Below, piece after piece: positions 18,918 through 28,129 of a DNA stretch of 64,000 bases (positions are counted from its first letter, which is position 1; the number at the start of each line of letters is the position of its first letter). The stretch lies in contig JAFRLY010000006.1 of NCBI GenBank assembly GCA_017431005.1, positions 62,001 through 126,000 on the forward strand. Reading direction: 5' to 3'. Position numbers and translations under genes: made by a program. Source of the DNA: Clostridia bacterium. Its GTDB lineage: Bacteria; Bacillota; Clostridia; Christensenellales; Aristaeellaceae. The notes below the pieces were generated by a model. That model did no database searches, was not told where the DNA came from, and was given only the letters and a program-made list of their open reading frames with translations.

Positions 18918-20953
18918 AGCATGAACTGATACAGGGACACCTGAAAATGGGCGGAGTCAATGCCGCAGGGGAAAAGATCGGCGCCAACAGCCTGTTCTTT
19001 ACGAGAGACGGTGTTCCGTGGATCGGTACGATGGGAGAATACCATTTTTGCAGGGATGAGCGGGAAAACTGGCGTACAGAGCTGCTGAAGATGAAGGCGG
19101 GCGGCATCAGCGTCGTCTCCACTTATGTCTTCTGGATTTATCACGAGGAGGACGAAGGTGTATTTGATTTTTCCGGAAACCGGGATATCCGGCGCTTCCT
19201 GCTGTGCGCACGGGAAGCGGGTCTGGAAATATGCCTGCGTCCCGGCCCCTGGGTGAACGCGGAATGCAGGAACGGCGGATTCCCGGACTGGCTGACGCGG
19301 AAAGACTGCAAACGGCGAAGCAATGATCCGGCCTATCTGCGGCTGGTGGAAAGATACTGGAAAAGGCTGTATGAGGAAGTGCGGGATATTCCGCTGCTGA
19401 TGATCCAGATTGAGAATGAGCTGGTGGACGACGCAGACCATATCGCTGAACTGAAAAGAATGGCGCAGGCCATCGGCTTCAGCGCGTCGCTGTGGACCGC
19501 GACCGGCTGGAACAGCGCCGGCGGAGCAAAGCTGCCGCTGGATGAGGTGATCCCGATGTTCGGCGGATACCCTGAGGCGCCCTGGGAAAACCACCGGGAA
19601 AAGCTTCCGCCGTCGAGTCATTTCTTCTTCCAGCGCATGCGGAATGATGCGGCCATAGGCGCGGATTTAATGGTACACTCCGGGGACGACGGCTGGCATC
19701 TGCCCTATGAGCGCTATCCTTTCGCGACCTGCGAGATGGGCGGAGGGGTGCAGATCGGCCTGATAAGAAGGCCGATCATCCGTCCGATGGACGTATACGC
19801 GCTGGCACTGGTGGAGCTGGGCAGCGGAAACAACTGGCTGGGGACCTATATGTACCATGGCGGGACGAACGCAATCGGCAGACATACGCCCCTGAACGCA
19901 GCCTACTGTCCGGTCCGGAGCTACGACTTCCAGGCGCCTGTTTCCGAGTACGGTGAGATCCGGGAACACTACCGGCTGCTGAATCTTCTGCACCTGTTCG
20001 TTACGGATTTCGGGGAACTGCTGGCGCCGATGGAAATGGCCGAATCGGAGCACCGGGTCACCCGGGAGGATACTGAAAGCCTGCGGTGCTGCCTGCGTAC
20101 GGACGGGGAGGGCGGCTTCGTTTTCGTGAATCATTACCAGCGGCTGGATTCCCTGGCGGATATCCGGGACGCGGTGATCCATACGAAAAAAGTGATCTTT
20201 CCGAAGCTCGATATCGGGGGAGAAATCTGCTTTTTCCTGCCGTTCGGCATCCGGCTCGGCGAAGCGTTTCTGGAGTACGCCACGGTGCAGCCGGTGTGCA
20301 GGGAGGGAAGCACCTGGTTCTTCACGGAAATTCCGGGAATACGCCCTGAATACCGGTTTGCCGGGGAAATGCCGCGGACAACCGAGGCCGGGAAGTCATC
20401 CGTTTTTGAGACAGGAGGACAGCGGATCGTGACGCTGACCTGGCGGCAGGCGCTGGGTCTGCGCCGGATCGACGGCAGGCTGTATCTGTGTGAGACAGAG
20501 GATCTGTTCGGAGAACATGGCAGGCTGCATGCGGCCTCCGGAAAACCATCCTTTTCTTTTGACATGTGGGAGACAGATCGGTTTGTGACGCATCAATCCG
20601 CGAACGAGGACGCAGAAGAAATTTCCACGGAGCCCCGTGTGACGTTTGAACCCTGCGAGCCGCCCTTCGAGCCGCCGGAGGTTTTCAGCCAGTATCTGGA
20701 GCAGGGCGGCTCCGGGAAAATATCCTGGTTCAGGGTCTGTGCTGACCGGCCGGAGGGCTTCGCGGAGATCCGGGACGCGTTTGACGTTGGGCAGCTGTAT
20801 GCGGACGGCACGCTGGCGGCGGATCAGTTTTACTGCGGAAGGTCCTGGCGCATTCCCGCGAAAATGATTTACGGGCATGAATGCCGGCTGGCGCTGTCGC
20901 CTCCGAAGGATTACTATTACAGGGAATATGATCCGGAAAAGCCGGAGATGTGA
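18890..20953 (+). CDS. GH35 family beta-galactosidase
   Basis: A 687-residue GH35 enzyme cleaving terminal beta-galactosyl residues with retention. The TIM barrel begins GTMGEYHFCRDERENW, the usual GE-x-HY-x-R-x-P region in a variant form, followed by VVSTYVFWIYHEEDEGVFDFSG and LRPGPWVNAE. The acid/base Glu is in IQIENE at about 171-176; the nucleophile is probably Glu in FATCEMGGG. C-terminal beta domains fill 400-687. No signal peptide is present, so it acts in the cytoplasm. AAAGGAGAGGGAAGC precedes the ATG inside the GH78 gene, giving translational coupling. Confidence 0.88.
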   Translation: MDCYFREPVKHELIQGHLKMGGVNAAGEKIGANSLFFTRDGVPWIGTMGEYHFCRDERENWRTELLKMKAGGISVVSTYVFWIYHEEDEGVFDFSGNRDIRRFLLCAREAGLEICLRPGPWVNAECRNGGFPDWLTRKDCKRRSNDPAYLRLVERYWKRLYEEVRDIPLLMIQIENELVDDADHIAELKRMAQAIGFSASLWTATGWNSAGGAKLPLDEVIPMFGGYPEAPWENHREKLPPSSHFFFQRMRNDAAIGADLMVHSGDDGWHLPYERYPFATCEMGGGVQIGLIRRPIIRPMDVYALALVELGSGNNWLGTYMYHGGTNAIGRHTPLNAAYCPVRSYDFQAPVSEYGEIREHYRLLNLLHLFVTDFGELLAPMEMAESEHRVTREDTESLRCCLRTDGEGGFVFVNHYQRLDSLADIRDAVIHTKKVIFPKLDIGGEICFFLPFGIRLGEAFLEYATVQPVCREGSTWFFTEIPGIRPEYRFAGEMPRTTEAGKSSVFETGGQRIVTLTWRQALGLRRIDGRLYLCETEDLFGEHGRLHAASGKPSFSFDMWETDRFVTHQSANEDAEEISTEPRVTFEPCEPPFEPPEVFSQYLEQGGSGKISWFRVCADRPEGFAEIRDAFDVGQLYADGTLAADQFYCGRSWRIPAKMIYGHECRLALSPPKDYYYREYDPEKPEM

Positions 20954-20973
20954 GGCTGAGAGAAAAAACGCGC

Positions 20974-22749
20974 ATGAGAGAAGACGGTGAGACTGTGAAA
21001 AAAGAGTGGACGAATTCCATTGTCGTCCGGTACATGTGGAGCTTCCTGATCATTCTGCTGTCAACCCTGGCGGCGTTTGTCTTTGTTTACCATCAGGCGT
21101 ATGACACGGCGCAGAAAATCACCTATGAGAAGCTTTCCTCGCAGGCGGAAAACTACCTGCAGTCCTTCAACAATGAACTGAAGCATGTGCGGCGGCTGCA
21201 GAATGAGTTTTTTACCGACCGGAAGCTGGTGTTTATTATCGCGCCGGACATGAACATCAATGAATATGAAAAAAGGGACTGCCTGCTGTCCGTGCGGGAA
21301 AGAATCGACGGAATCACCGGCGTCAGCCGGCTGGTTTCGGACGGCGTGCTGTATCTGCCAAAGTCCGGATACAGAATCCGTCCTGCTTCGGTGCATCTGA
21401 TGACGCAGGAAGACCGGGAACAGATGAATACATACCTCACGTATGCCGACGATGAAATACATTTTGACGGGAAGCAGTTCTTCATTGTCAAAACCGGCGC
21501 GCCGGTCATTCAGTCCGGCTCCGTGCCTAACCATGTGTTCGTGCTGACAGTTTCCAGGGAGGAGGTTCTCCGGGAACTTTCCGCGGTATGCACGTCCCCG
21601 GAAAGCGGAGCCTTCTGGTTCAGCGAAGAGGACGGCGTCTGGGCGGAATACAGCCGGGGTGAGCCTGCGGGGGAAAAGCTGGCGCTGCAGCTGCACAGGA
21701 ATGAGCAGGGCGAATACGAAAACGTCCAGCGGCTGGAGGCGGACGGGAATCACTACCTGGTATTCGCCGGCGGTTCCGGAGAGCTGGGGCTCTTTGTTCA
21801 GTATGAGCTGGAAACCGCTGCCATGCAGCCGGTGCTTCGTTTCCGCAATCTGGCTTTCATTGTGCTGGGCTGCCTGACTTTGCTGGGAATAATTATCAGT
21901 GTGAGCTCGATTGTCGCGCTGCACAAGCCGATCAATACCCTGCTGAGCGGGTTCAGGCGGGTACAGTCAGGCAACTGGAAGGAGCATATCGAGGACAGCA
22001 GGAAGGACGAGTTCGGCCATCTGTACCGGGGGTTCAACGAGATGGAGGACCGGATGGACCGCCTGATCAACGAGGTGTACGTCCAGACCAACCTGACGCA
22101 GCAGGCGCAGATGAAACAGCTGCAGGCGCAGATTGCGCCGCATTTTCTGTACAACAGCTTCTTTGTGCTGAGCCGGCGCATCAAGCGGCAGGATTACGAA
22201 AACGCGGAGCTGCTGGCGAAACATCTGGGCAACTACTTCCAGTATCTGACGCGGAACGGGGCGGATTATGTGCCGCTGCGCCTGGAAACGGATCACGCGA
22301 AGAGCTACAGCGCAGTGCAGGACGCCCGTTTCTCCCGCAGGATTCATGTGCAGTTTGAGGATGTGCCCGAGGCATTCGGCGGGATCATGCTGCCGCGGCT
22401 GGTGCTGCAGCCGCTGCTGGAGAACGCCTTTAAGTACGGCCTGGAGGAGAAGGTGCAGGACGGCCTGCTCCGGGTGAGCTTTGTTGAAACAGATGATGAA
22501 TGGCAGATCCGGGTGGAGGACAACGGGGAAAACATTCCGGATGAGAAGCTGCAGGAAATAACGGACGCAATTACTCAGGGAAAGAAAGGAGAGGTGACTG
22601 CGCTGGCCAACATTCACAGGCGGCTGCAGATTTATTATCACGGACAGAGCGGAGTCCGGGTGCAGAGAAGCCCCCTTGGCGGTCTGGCGGCGCTGATCTG
22701 GATTGGAAAGGAGGCGGCGGTCTATGAGCATGAAGCTGCTGATCGTTGA
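20974..22749 (+). CDS. YesM-type sensor histidine kinase
   Basis: A 591-residue membrane histidine kinase of the LytS/YesM type. Two membrane segments (about 17-38 and 290-312) flank a ~250-residue extracellular sensor. A HAMP linker follows (LHKPINTLLSGFRRVQSGNW), then the His_kinase domain with phospho-acceptor His390 in QIAPHFLYNSF and a GHKL ATPase with LLENAFKYG and VEDNGENIP. Such kinases read sugar or oligosaccharide signals and act on AraC-type regulators. The start is uncertain: GTG 20950 (overlapping the GH35 stop), ATG 20974 and GTG 20995 are all possible and none has a strong ribosome site. The 3' end overlaps the next gene by 26 bases. Confidence 0.9.
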   Translation: MREDGETVKKEWTNSIVVRYMWSFLIILLSTLAAFVFVYHQAYDTAQKITYEKLSSQAENYLQSFNNELKHVRRLQNEFFTDRKLVFIIAPDMNINEYEKRDCLLSVRERIDGITGVSRLVSDGVLYLPKSGYRIRPASVHLMTQEDREQMNTYLTYADDEIHFDGKQFFIVKTGAPVIQSGSVPNHVFVLTVSREEVLRELSAVCTSPESGAFWFSEEDGVWAEYSRGEPAGEKLALQLHRNEQGEYENVQRLEADGNHYLVFAGGSGELGLFVQYELETAAMQPVLRFRNLAFIVLGCLTLLGIIISVSSIVALHKPINTLLSGFRRVQSGNWKEHIEDSRKDEFGHLYRGFNEMEDRMDRLINEVYVQTNLTQQAQMKQLQAQIAPHFLYNSFFVLSRRIKRQDYENAELLAKHLGNYFQYLTRNGADYVPLRLETDHAKSYSAVQDARFSRRIHVQFEDVPEAFGGIMLPRLVLQPLLENAFKYGLEEKVQDGLLRVSFVETDDEWQIRVEDNGENIPDEKLQEITDAITQGKKGEVTALANIHRRLQIYYHGQSGVRVQRSPLGGLAALIWIGKEAAVYEHEAADR

Positions 22750-24367
22750 CGATGAGTATGAGATTCTGACCTGGCTGGAGGAAATGTTCCGGTATGATTT
22801 CGATCCGCCGCTTGAAGTGTGTACAGCTTCCTCCGCCTATGAAGCCATCAACTGGCTGAACAGAGTGAACTTCGACGTGGTGCTGACGGACATCAAAATG
22901 CCAAGTATGGACGGACTGACGCTCTTTCAGAAAATCAAAGCCAACTGGCCCCGGTGCAAAACGATCTTTCTGACAGGGTATCCCAATTTTGAGGACGTTT
23001 ATCAGATCATCCGCCACAAGGACGTGCGGTATATCCTTAAGAGTGAGGATGACGAGGTCATCATGAAAACCGTGCGGGAGGCGCTGGAGGAACAGCAGGC
23101 GGAGATGGAGCAGGAAATACTCCGGCAGAAACACAACCAGGATATGGATAAAGTCCGGGAATGGATGCGGCAGGATTTTCTGAACAATCTGCTGCTGGGA
23201 GATTATGATACGGCGGATCCTGCTGCGCTGGCGCAGCAGGCAAGGGAGGCGGGCGTGAAAACGGATCTAAGCAGTCCGTTCCTGCTGTTTGCGGCCCGGA
23301 TTGATCCGGAGCACGCCGGAGAAGCCCGGCCGGAGCAGGAGAAAGCGTTGGCGGATATGATGAATCAAAGCATCCGGATCAGCCTGCCAGCGGGCATCCG
23401 GGCGGAGCTGTGCGCGGATGCGGAACGGTGGACGGCGGGGTTTGTCCAGGCGGAAACACAGCCGGATGCTGATATGAACCGCATTTTTGCCCTGATGAAA
23501 GGTGCCTTTGAATACGCGCAGTCCTTTTTTGAAAAGCTGAGCGGGAGAAGCTTTTCCGCAGTGGTGTCGTCCACCTCGCTGAACGGCCGGGACGCACCGG
23601 CGGTGTTTTTCCGCATGAAGCAGATTCTGCAGGGCAGCCTGGGCCGGGAGAAAGCGGTTGTTGCGCATGTGGAAGCCATGCAGATACCGGAGGCGAAAAG
23701 CGGCGGGATGAGCATGAGCCGGATTCAGCTGCTGAAAAACCATCTGGAGCTGCGGCAGCGGGAGGCGTTTTTTTCCATTCTGGATGAGGTCTGCGCGGAG
23801 CTGCTGGCCTGTGCCGCTCCGGAGGATCCGCGGGGCCTGGGATTGTATTACAGCACGGCGGTGACGCTGCTGCAGTTCATTCAGGACAACCGCCTGGAGG
23901 AACGGCTCCCGCCACAGACCGGGCTGTACAAGCTGACACGGATGGATGCGCACCGTTCCTGGCAGGAAGCGGCCAGGTTTCTTTGTGATGTGTCGGCAGC
24001 GGTGTTCGACGTGCTGGATGCGCCGGACAGCGCCTTATCTGACCGGGCACTGAAGCGCGTGTGTGACTATATCGATCAGTATCCGGAGCGGGATCTGTCG
24101 CTGACCCGGCTGGCGGAAATCGGCGGCTTTAACGCCAGCTATCTCTCCCGTGTGTTCAAACAGAAGTACGGCATGAATGTATCCGATTATGTGACCCAGA
24201 AACGGATGAGGCTGGCGGCCCTGCTGCTGGAAACCACCGGAGACAGGATACAGACCATCGCTGAGAAGACGGGCTACCTGTCCTCCCAGTCCTTTGCCAG
24301 GGCGTTCAAGAACTACTACGCCGCGTCCGCCGCGGAATACCGGGAGATCCATCAGAAGCACAGCTGA
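22724..24367 (+). CDS. YesN-type response regulator with AraC DNA-binding domain
   Basis: A 547-residue regulator, partner of the YesM-type kinase. The receiver domain (1-125) has Asp9/Asp10 and phospho-acceptor Asp56 in VVLTDIKMP, with ILKSEDDEV where most receivers have KP. A ~290-residue middle region of unknown fold includes a coiled coil at about 120-150. The C-terminal AraC-type double helix-turn-helix (about 445-545) reads LTRLAEIGGFNASYLSRVFK and IAEKTGYLSSQSFARAFKNYY. AGGAGG is 9 bases before ATG 22724. It probably activates the ABC transporter and hydrolases of this locus. Confidence 0.93.
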   Translation: MSMKLLIVDDEYEILTWLEEMFRYDFDPPLEVCTASSAYEAINWLNRVNFDVVLTDIKMPSMDGLTLFQKIKANWPRCKTIFLTGYPNFEDVYQIIRHKDVRYILKSEDDEVIMKTVREALEEQQAEMEQEILRQKHNQDMDKVREWMRQDFLNNLLLGDYDTADPAALAQQAREAGVKTDLSSPFLLFAARIDPEHAGEARPEQEKALADMMNQSIRISLPAGIRAELCADAERWTAGFVQAETQPDADMNRIFALMKGAFEYAQSFFEKLSGRSFSAVVSSTSLNGRDAPAVFFRMKQILQGSLGREKAVVAHVEAMQIPEAKSGGMSMSRIQLLKNHLELRQREAFFSILDEVCAELLACAAPEDPRGLGLYYSTAVTLLQFIQDNRLEERLPPQTGLYKLTRMDAHRSWQEAARFLCDVSAAVFDVLDAPDSALSDRALKRVCDYIDQYPERDLSLTRLAEIGGFNASYLSRVFKQKYGMNVSDYVTQKRMRLAALLLETTGDRIQTIAEKTGYLSSQSFARAFKNYYAASAAEYREIHQKHS

Positions 24368-24408
24368 ACAACAAGTCATCAAAGGTTACAAAAGTAAAAC
24401 AATGCATA

Positions 24409-24438
24409 TTGAATCTGGTTGATTCCCGCCCCTAAAAT
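24409..24438 (+). promoter_or_regulatory. Promoter before the first solute-binding protein gene
   Basis: TTGAAT (24409-24414), 18 bases, TAAAAT (24433-24438), about 38 bases before the start codon. The AT-rich 100 bases upstream, in an otherwise GC-rich region, are the likely binding area for the AraC-type regulator encoded just before. Confidence 0.6.
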
Positions 24439-24475
24439 ACAATTACAAAATAACTTCAGAGAGGTGGGCATCCCC

Positions 24476-26152
24476 ATGACAAGAAAACTGTTGGCTCTGC
24501 TGCTGACCGCGGCGCTGCTCCTCACCGCCTGCTCCGCCGCCTTTGCGGAAAGCGAAGAGGTGGATTACTATGGGTTCAGTGAACCCGTGACCATCAAGAT
24601 CGGTCATTCCAATGATCCGACCTTCGAGTACAAGGGAGACGAGGACGTTCTGCACAACCAGTGGATGGACCTGTACCGGGCCCACAACATTGTACCGGAG
24701 CTCCTTTATGACGTGGACTCCTCCCAGGCGGCCACCAAGCTGTCCACGGCGATCATGTCCGGCGACTATCCGGATATCTTCAGCACTTCCCCCAACTCCT
24801 TCCTGAACTACGCCCGGACGGACGTGATTGCCGACATTACGGACGTGTTCGAGAAGTATGCCAGCGATTACCTGAAGGAATACCTGAATGCTGACGGCGG
24901 CCTGGCCCTGCAGAACTGCATGGTGGACGGCAAGCTGTACGGCCTGCCCGAGATGACAAATCCCTATGACTCCGTGCCCATGATGTGGATCCGGGCTGAC
25001 TGGCTGGAGAACCTGGGCCTGGAAGTTCCGAAAACGATCGATGAGTTCAAGGCTGTCGCGCACGCGTTCACCTTTGATGATCCCGACCAGAACGGTGTTG
25101 ACGATACCTATGCCCTGGCCATCAACGGCGTGGACGTACTGCACTGGGGCCCCGGCGACATCAGCTCCATTTTTGCCGCTTTCAACGCGTTCCCCGGTAC
25201 CAACGGTATGGCTTTTGTGGAGAACGAGGAAGGCAAAGTGACCTGGGGCGGCACCAACGCGGAAGGCATGAAGGCCACGCTGCAGCTGCTGCAGGATATG
25301 TACAATGAGGGCTCCGTTTCCAAGGTGTTCACCACCATGAACTATGACACGATTCTGGAAGAAGTGAGCGCGGGCCGCTGCGGTATCTGGTTCGGACCGA
25401 TGTGGTCCTCCATGGGCCCGGCGAGCAACGCCATCAAGAGTCAGCCCAAGGCGCACATGATCGCGGCGGCTGTTCCCGCGGGACTGGGACAGGATGTGGG
25501 CAAGGTTTATCTGTCCTCCTCCGTTTCCAACATTTTCTGCGTCAGCAGCAAGTGCGAACATCCTGAAGTGCTGATCAAGCTGCTCAACCTGAGCGTGCAG
25601 AAACTGTGCTACCCGGAAAGTGATGAAGAGTTCATCCGCTACTACGGCAACGCGGAATCTCCCTATTCCGGCAATAAGTGCTCCCTGACCGTGACTCTGG
25701 CGCCTCTGAAGAACCTGGACAACTACCGCAAGGAATCCGCGGCGGTTCAGACCGGCGACACCAGCGAACTGAACACCGAGCAGATGGGCGACTATGTTTA
25801 TATCCGGACCTTCCTGGACGGCATCGAGAAGGGCGACTTTGATCCGGAGGAACCCGTGTTCTCCGCCGGCGCCGGATACTACACCGTGTTCGGCGACACG
25901 CAGGGCGCATACGCACTGATCGATAAACTGATCGGCATGGACGGATTTACGCCTTGCGCCTACAACTCCCTGCCCACCGAGGCTATGGCTGAAAACGGCG
26001 AAACCCTGAAGAAGCTGACCGTGGAAACCATCGTGAAGATTATCACCGGCGCTCCTGTGGACAGCTATGACCAGTTCCTGACCACCTGGAACGCGCTGGG
26101 CGGTGAAGACATCATCGCTGATGCGCAGGCCTGGGCGGACGCGAACAAGTAA
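24476..26152 (+). CDS. Extracellular solute-binding protein of a sugar ABC importer
   Basis: A 558-residue family 1 solute-binding protein of the large LplA/YtcQ type, which captures oligosaccharides outside the membrane. The signal peptide MTRKLLALLLTAALLLTAC ends in a lipobox-like LTAC, so it is probably lipid-anchored; an alternative AFA-E signal peptidase I site lies six residues later. The mature part contains WIRADWLENLGLEVPKTIDEF and DPDQNGVDDTYAL, segments typical of this subgroup, the latter resembling a calcium loop. GAGGTGGG precedes the ATG. Two permease genes follow, after a strong hairpin. Confidence 0.92.
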   Translation: MTRKLLALLLTAALLLTACSAAFAESEEVDYYGFSEPVTIKIGHSNDPTFEYKGDEDVLHNQWMDLYRAHNIVPELLYDVDSSQAATKLSTAIMSGDYPDIFSTSPNSFLNYARTDVIADITDVFEKYASDYLKEYLNADGGLALQNCMVDGKLYGLPEMTNPYDSVPMMWIRADWLENLGLEVPKTIDEFKAVAHAFTFDDPDQNGVDDTYALAINGVDVLHWGPGDISSIFAAFNAFPGTNGMAFVENEEGKVTWGGTNAEGMKATLQLLQDMYNEGSVSKVFTTMNYDTILEEVSAGRCGIWFGPMWSSMGPASNAIKSQPKAHMIAAAVPAGLGQDVGKVYLSSSVSNIFCVSSKCEHPEVLIKLLNLSVQKLCYPESDEEFIRYYGNAESPYSGNKCSLTVTLAPLKNLDNYRKESAAVQTGDTSELNTEQMGDYVYIRTFLDGIEKGDFDPEEPVFSAGAGYYTVFGDTQGAYALIDKLIGMDGFTPCAYNSLPTEAMAENGETLKKLTVETIVKIITGAPVDSYDQFLTTWNALGGEDIIADAQAWADANK

Positions 26153-26172
26153 GACCTGATACTGGAATCAAG

Positions 26173-26204
26173 GGAGGTAATGAAAGCTTGCTTTCATTAC
26201 CTCC
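26173..26204 (+). terminator. Intercistronic hairpin between binding protein and permease genes
   Basis: A perfect 14-bp stem (GGAGGTAATGAAAG and complement) with a CTTG loop, then TGCTTTT. It lies 20 bases after the binding-protein stop and 19 before the permease start. Such structures usually cause partial termination or protect the upstream mRNA, giving more binding protein than permease. Confidence 0.7.
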
Positions 26205-26222
26205 TGCTTTTGGAGGGATACG

Positions 26223-27176
26223 ATGCAAAAGCGCTCCGCACAGAAAATCCGGCCAAACAAGCGGTTCCGCAGGGACACGCGGATGTACCATCTGATGCTG
26301 CTTGTCCCGGTGCTGATCCTGTTTGTTTACAACATTCTGCCGATTCCCGCCGGCATTCTGATGTCCTTTCAGAACTTCCAGCCCGGCAGGGGATTCCTGG
26401 GCTCCAAATTTGTCGGCCTGAAGAATTTCCAGCGGCTGATCGCTCTGCCGGATACGATGCCCGCGCTGGTGAATACGCTGATTATCGCGGTCTGGAAAAT
26501 CGTCGGAAACCTGCTGACCGCGGTCACCTTCGCACTGCTCCTGAATGAGATCCAGACAAAATGGTACAAAAGGACTGTGCAGACGATCACCTATCTGCCG
26601 TATTTCCTCTCCTGGGTCATCCTCGCGGGCATTATGATCAAATTCCTGTCTCCGGGCAGCACGGCGTCCTCCATGGGCTTCATGAACACGCTGCTGATGC
26701 GGCTGGGACTGATCCGGGAACCGATCTATTTCCTGGGTACCAACGAGACCTTCAGGGCCTCCGTCGTGGTCAGTGATATCTGGAAAAACTTCGGATATAA
26801 TTCCATCGTTTATCTGGCGGCGCTGACCGGCATCGATCCGACGCTGTACGAGGCGGCTGCCGTGGACGGCGCGGGACGGTGGAAACGGACGATTCATGTG
26901 ACCCTGCCGGGTATTGCGCCTTTTATTGCCCTGATGACCATTCTGGCGATCGGCAACGTGCTCAGTGCCGGATTTGATCAGATCTTCAACCTGTACAGTC
27001 CGGCGGTATATGAAACGGGGGATATCATCGACACTCTGGTTTACCGGCTGGGCATGGAAAATTCCCAGTATTCGCTTTCCGCGGCGGTCGGACTGCTGAA
27101 GTCCATCGCAAGCTGCATTCTGGTACTGCTGGGATATAAAATCGCGGATAAATATGCCGGATACAGAGTATGGTAA
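26223..27176 (+). CDS. ABC sugar importer permease, LplB/UgpA type
   Basis: A 317-residue inner-membrane permease with six predicted segments starting at LMLLVPVLILFVYNILP. The cytoplasmic EAA loop that contacts the ATPase reads YEAAAVDGAGRWKRTIHVTLPGI at about 217-239. It pairs with the next gene to form the translocation channel for the binding protein at 24476. GGAGGG precedes the ATG by 5-6 bases. No ATP-binding subunit is encoded in this locus. Confidence 0.95.
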   Translation: MQKRSAQKIRPNKRFRRDTRMYHLMLLVPVLILFVYNILPIPAGILMSFQNFQPGRGFLGSKFVGLKNFQRLIALPDTMPALVNTLIIAVWKIVGNLLTAVTFALLLNEIQTKWYKRTVQTITYLPYFLSWVILAGIMIKFLSPGSTASSMGFMNTLLMRLGLIREPIYFLGTNETFRASVVVSDIWKNFGYNSIVYLAALTGIDPTLYEAAAVDGAGRWKRTIHVTLPGIAPFIALMTILAIGNVLSAGFDQIFNLYSPAVYETGDIIDTLVYRLGMENSQYSLSAAVGLLKSIASCILVLLGYKIADKYAGYRVW

Positions 27177-27191
27177 GGAGGCGGGAAAGAC

Positions 27192-28085
27192 ATGAATCAT
27201 CTCAACAGAAGCAAAACCTGGTGGCTTTCCCAGACCCTGATCTACTTCATCATCACGTTTGTGACCGTCTCCTGCATCGTTCCGATCATCAATCTGCTGG
27301 CCATCTCCTTCAGCGCGTCCCAGGCGATCATTGAAAACACAGTCAGCCTGCTGCCGGTCGGATTCACTACCAAGGCTTATACGTACGTCATGCACAACCA
27401 GAAGTTCTGGACATCCGCGAAGGTCAGCCTGCTGCGTGTGCTGTTCGGGCTGCCGATCAACCTGGTGATGACGGTGCTGGTGGCCTATCCGCTGTCCAAA
27501 ACGGAGCAGGCGTTTCCTGCCCGGAAGTATTACGTGACCTTCATGCTGACGGTTATGCTGTTCAACGGCGGCATGATGCCTACCTACTTCGTGGTTGCAA
27601 AAACCGGCCTGATCGATACGCTGTGGGCGCTGCTGATTCCGGGAGCTGTGCCGATTTTTTCCTGTATTGTGCTGATGAACTTTTTCCGGGGTATTCCGTC
27701 GGCGCTGGAGGAAGCGGCGCTGCTGGACGGTGCCAGCCAGGGCCAGATCCTGACGCGGATCTTCCTGCCGCTGTCGAAGCCTTCCCTGGCCACAGTGGCG
27801 CTGTTCAGTCTGATCGGCCACTGGAATGCCTGGTTCGACGGCCTGATCTATTCCAACCATACGGTCAATTATCCCCTGCAGTCCTATCTGCAGACGCTTG
27901 TGGCCTCCAATACCCAGGCCATGCTGACAGGAGACCTGAAATCCTTTATGGAAATGATGGATGTCAACGACACCAATATGAAGGCGGCGCAGATCTTTAT
28001 TTCCATCATTCCGCTGATGGTGGTCTATCCTTTCCTGCAGAAGTACTTCACCGCCGGGCTGACTCTCGGAAGCGTGAAGGAATAA
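27192..28085 (+). CDS. ABC sugar importer permease, LplC/YtcP type
   Basis: A 297-residue permease, second half of the channel. Six membrane segments are visible beginning with LIYFIITFVTVSCIVPIINLLA. The EAA loop reads EEAALLDGASQGQILTRIFLPL. The C-terminus ends LQKYFTAGLTLGSVKE, a terminal motif shared by the LplC subgroup. AAGGAGGCGGG stands before the ATG, 15 bases after the stop of the first permease gene. Confidence 0.95.
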   Translation: MNHLNRSKTWWLSQTLIYFIITFVTVSCIVPIINLLAISFSASQAIIENTVSLLPVGFTTKAYTYVMHNQKFWTSAKVSLLRVLFGLPINLVMTVLVAYPLSKTEQAFPARKYYVTFMLTVMLFNGGMMPTYFVVAKTGLIDTLWALLIPGAVPIFSCIVLMNFFRGIPSALEEAALLDGASQGQILTRIFLPLSKPSLATVALFSLIGHWNAWFDGLIYSNHTVNYPLQSYLQTLVASNTQAMLTGDLKSFMEMMDVNDTNMKAAQIFISIIPLMVVYPFLQKYFTAGLTLGSVKE

Positions 28086-28129
28086 AGAAGGGGACCGTTT
28101 ACTGACGCGTCGGAACGGAGGAAAGCGGC

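Noticed and set aside
20950..20973. GTG start at 20950 for the YesM-type kinase
   Set aside because: It would overlap the GH35 stop codon, but the only purine-rich stretch is 3 bases away; ATG 20974 is preferred with low certainty.
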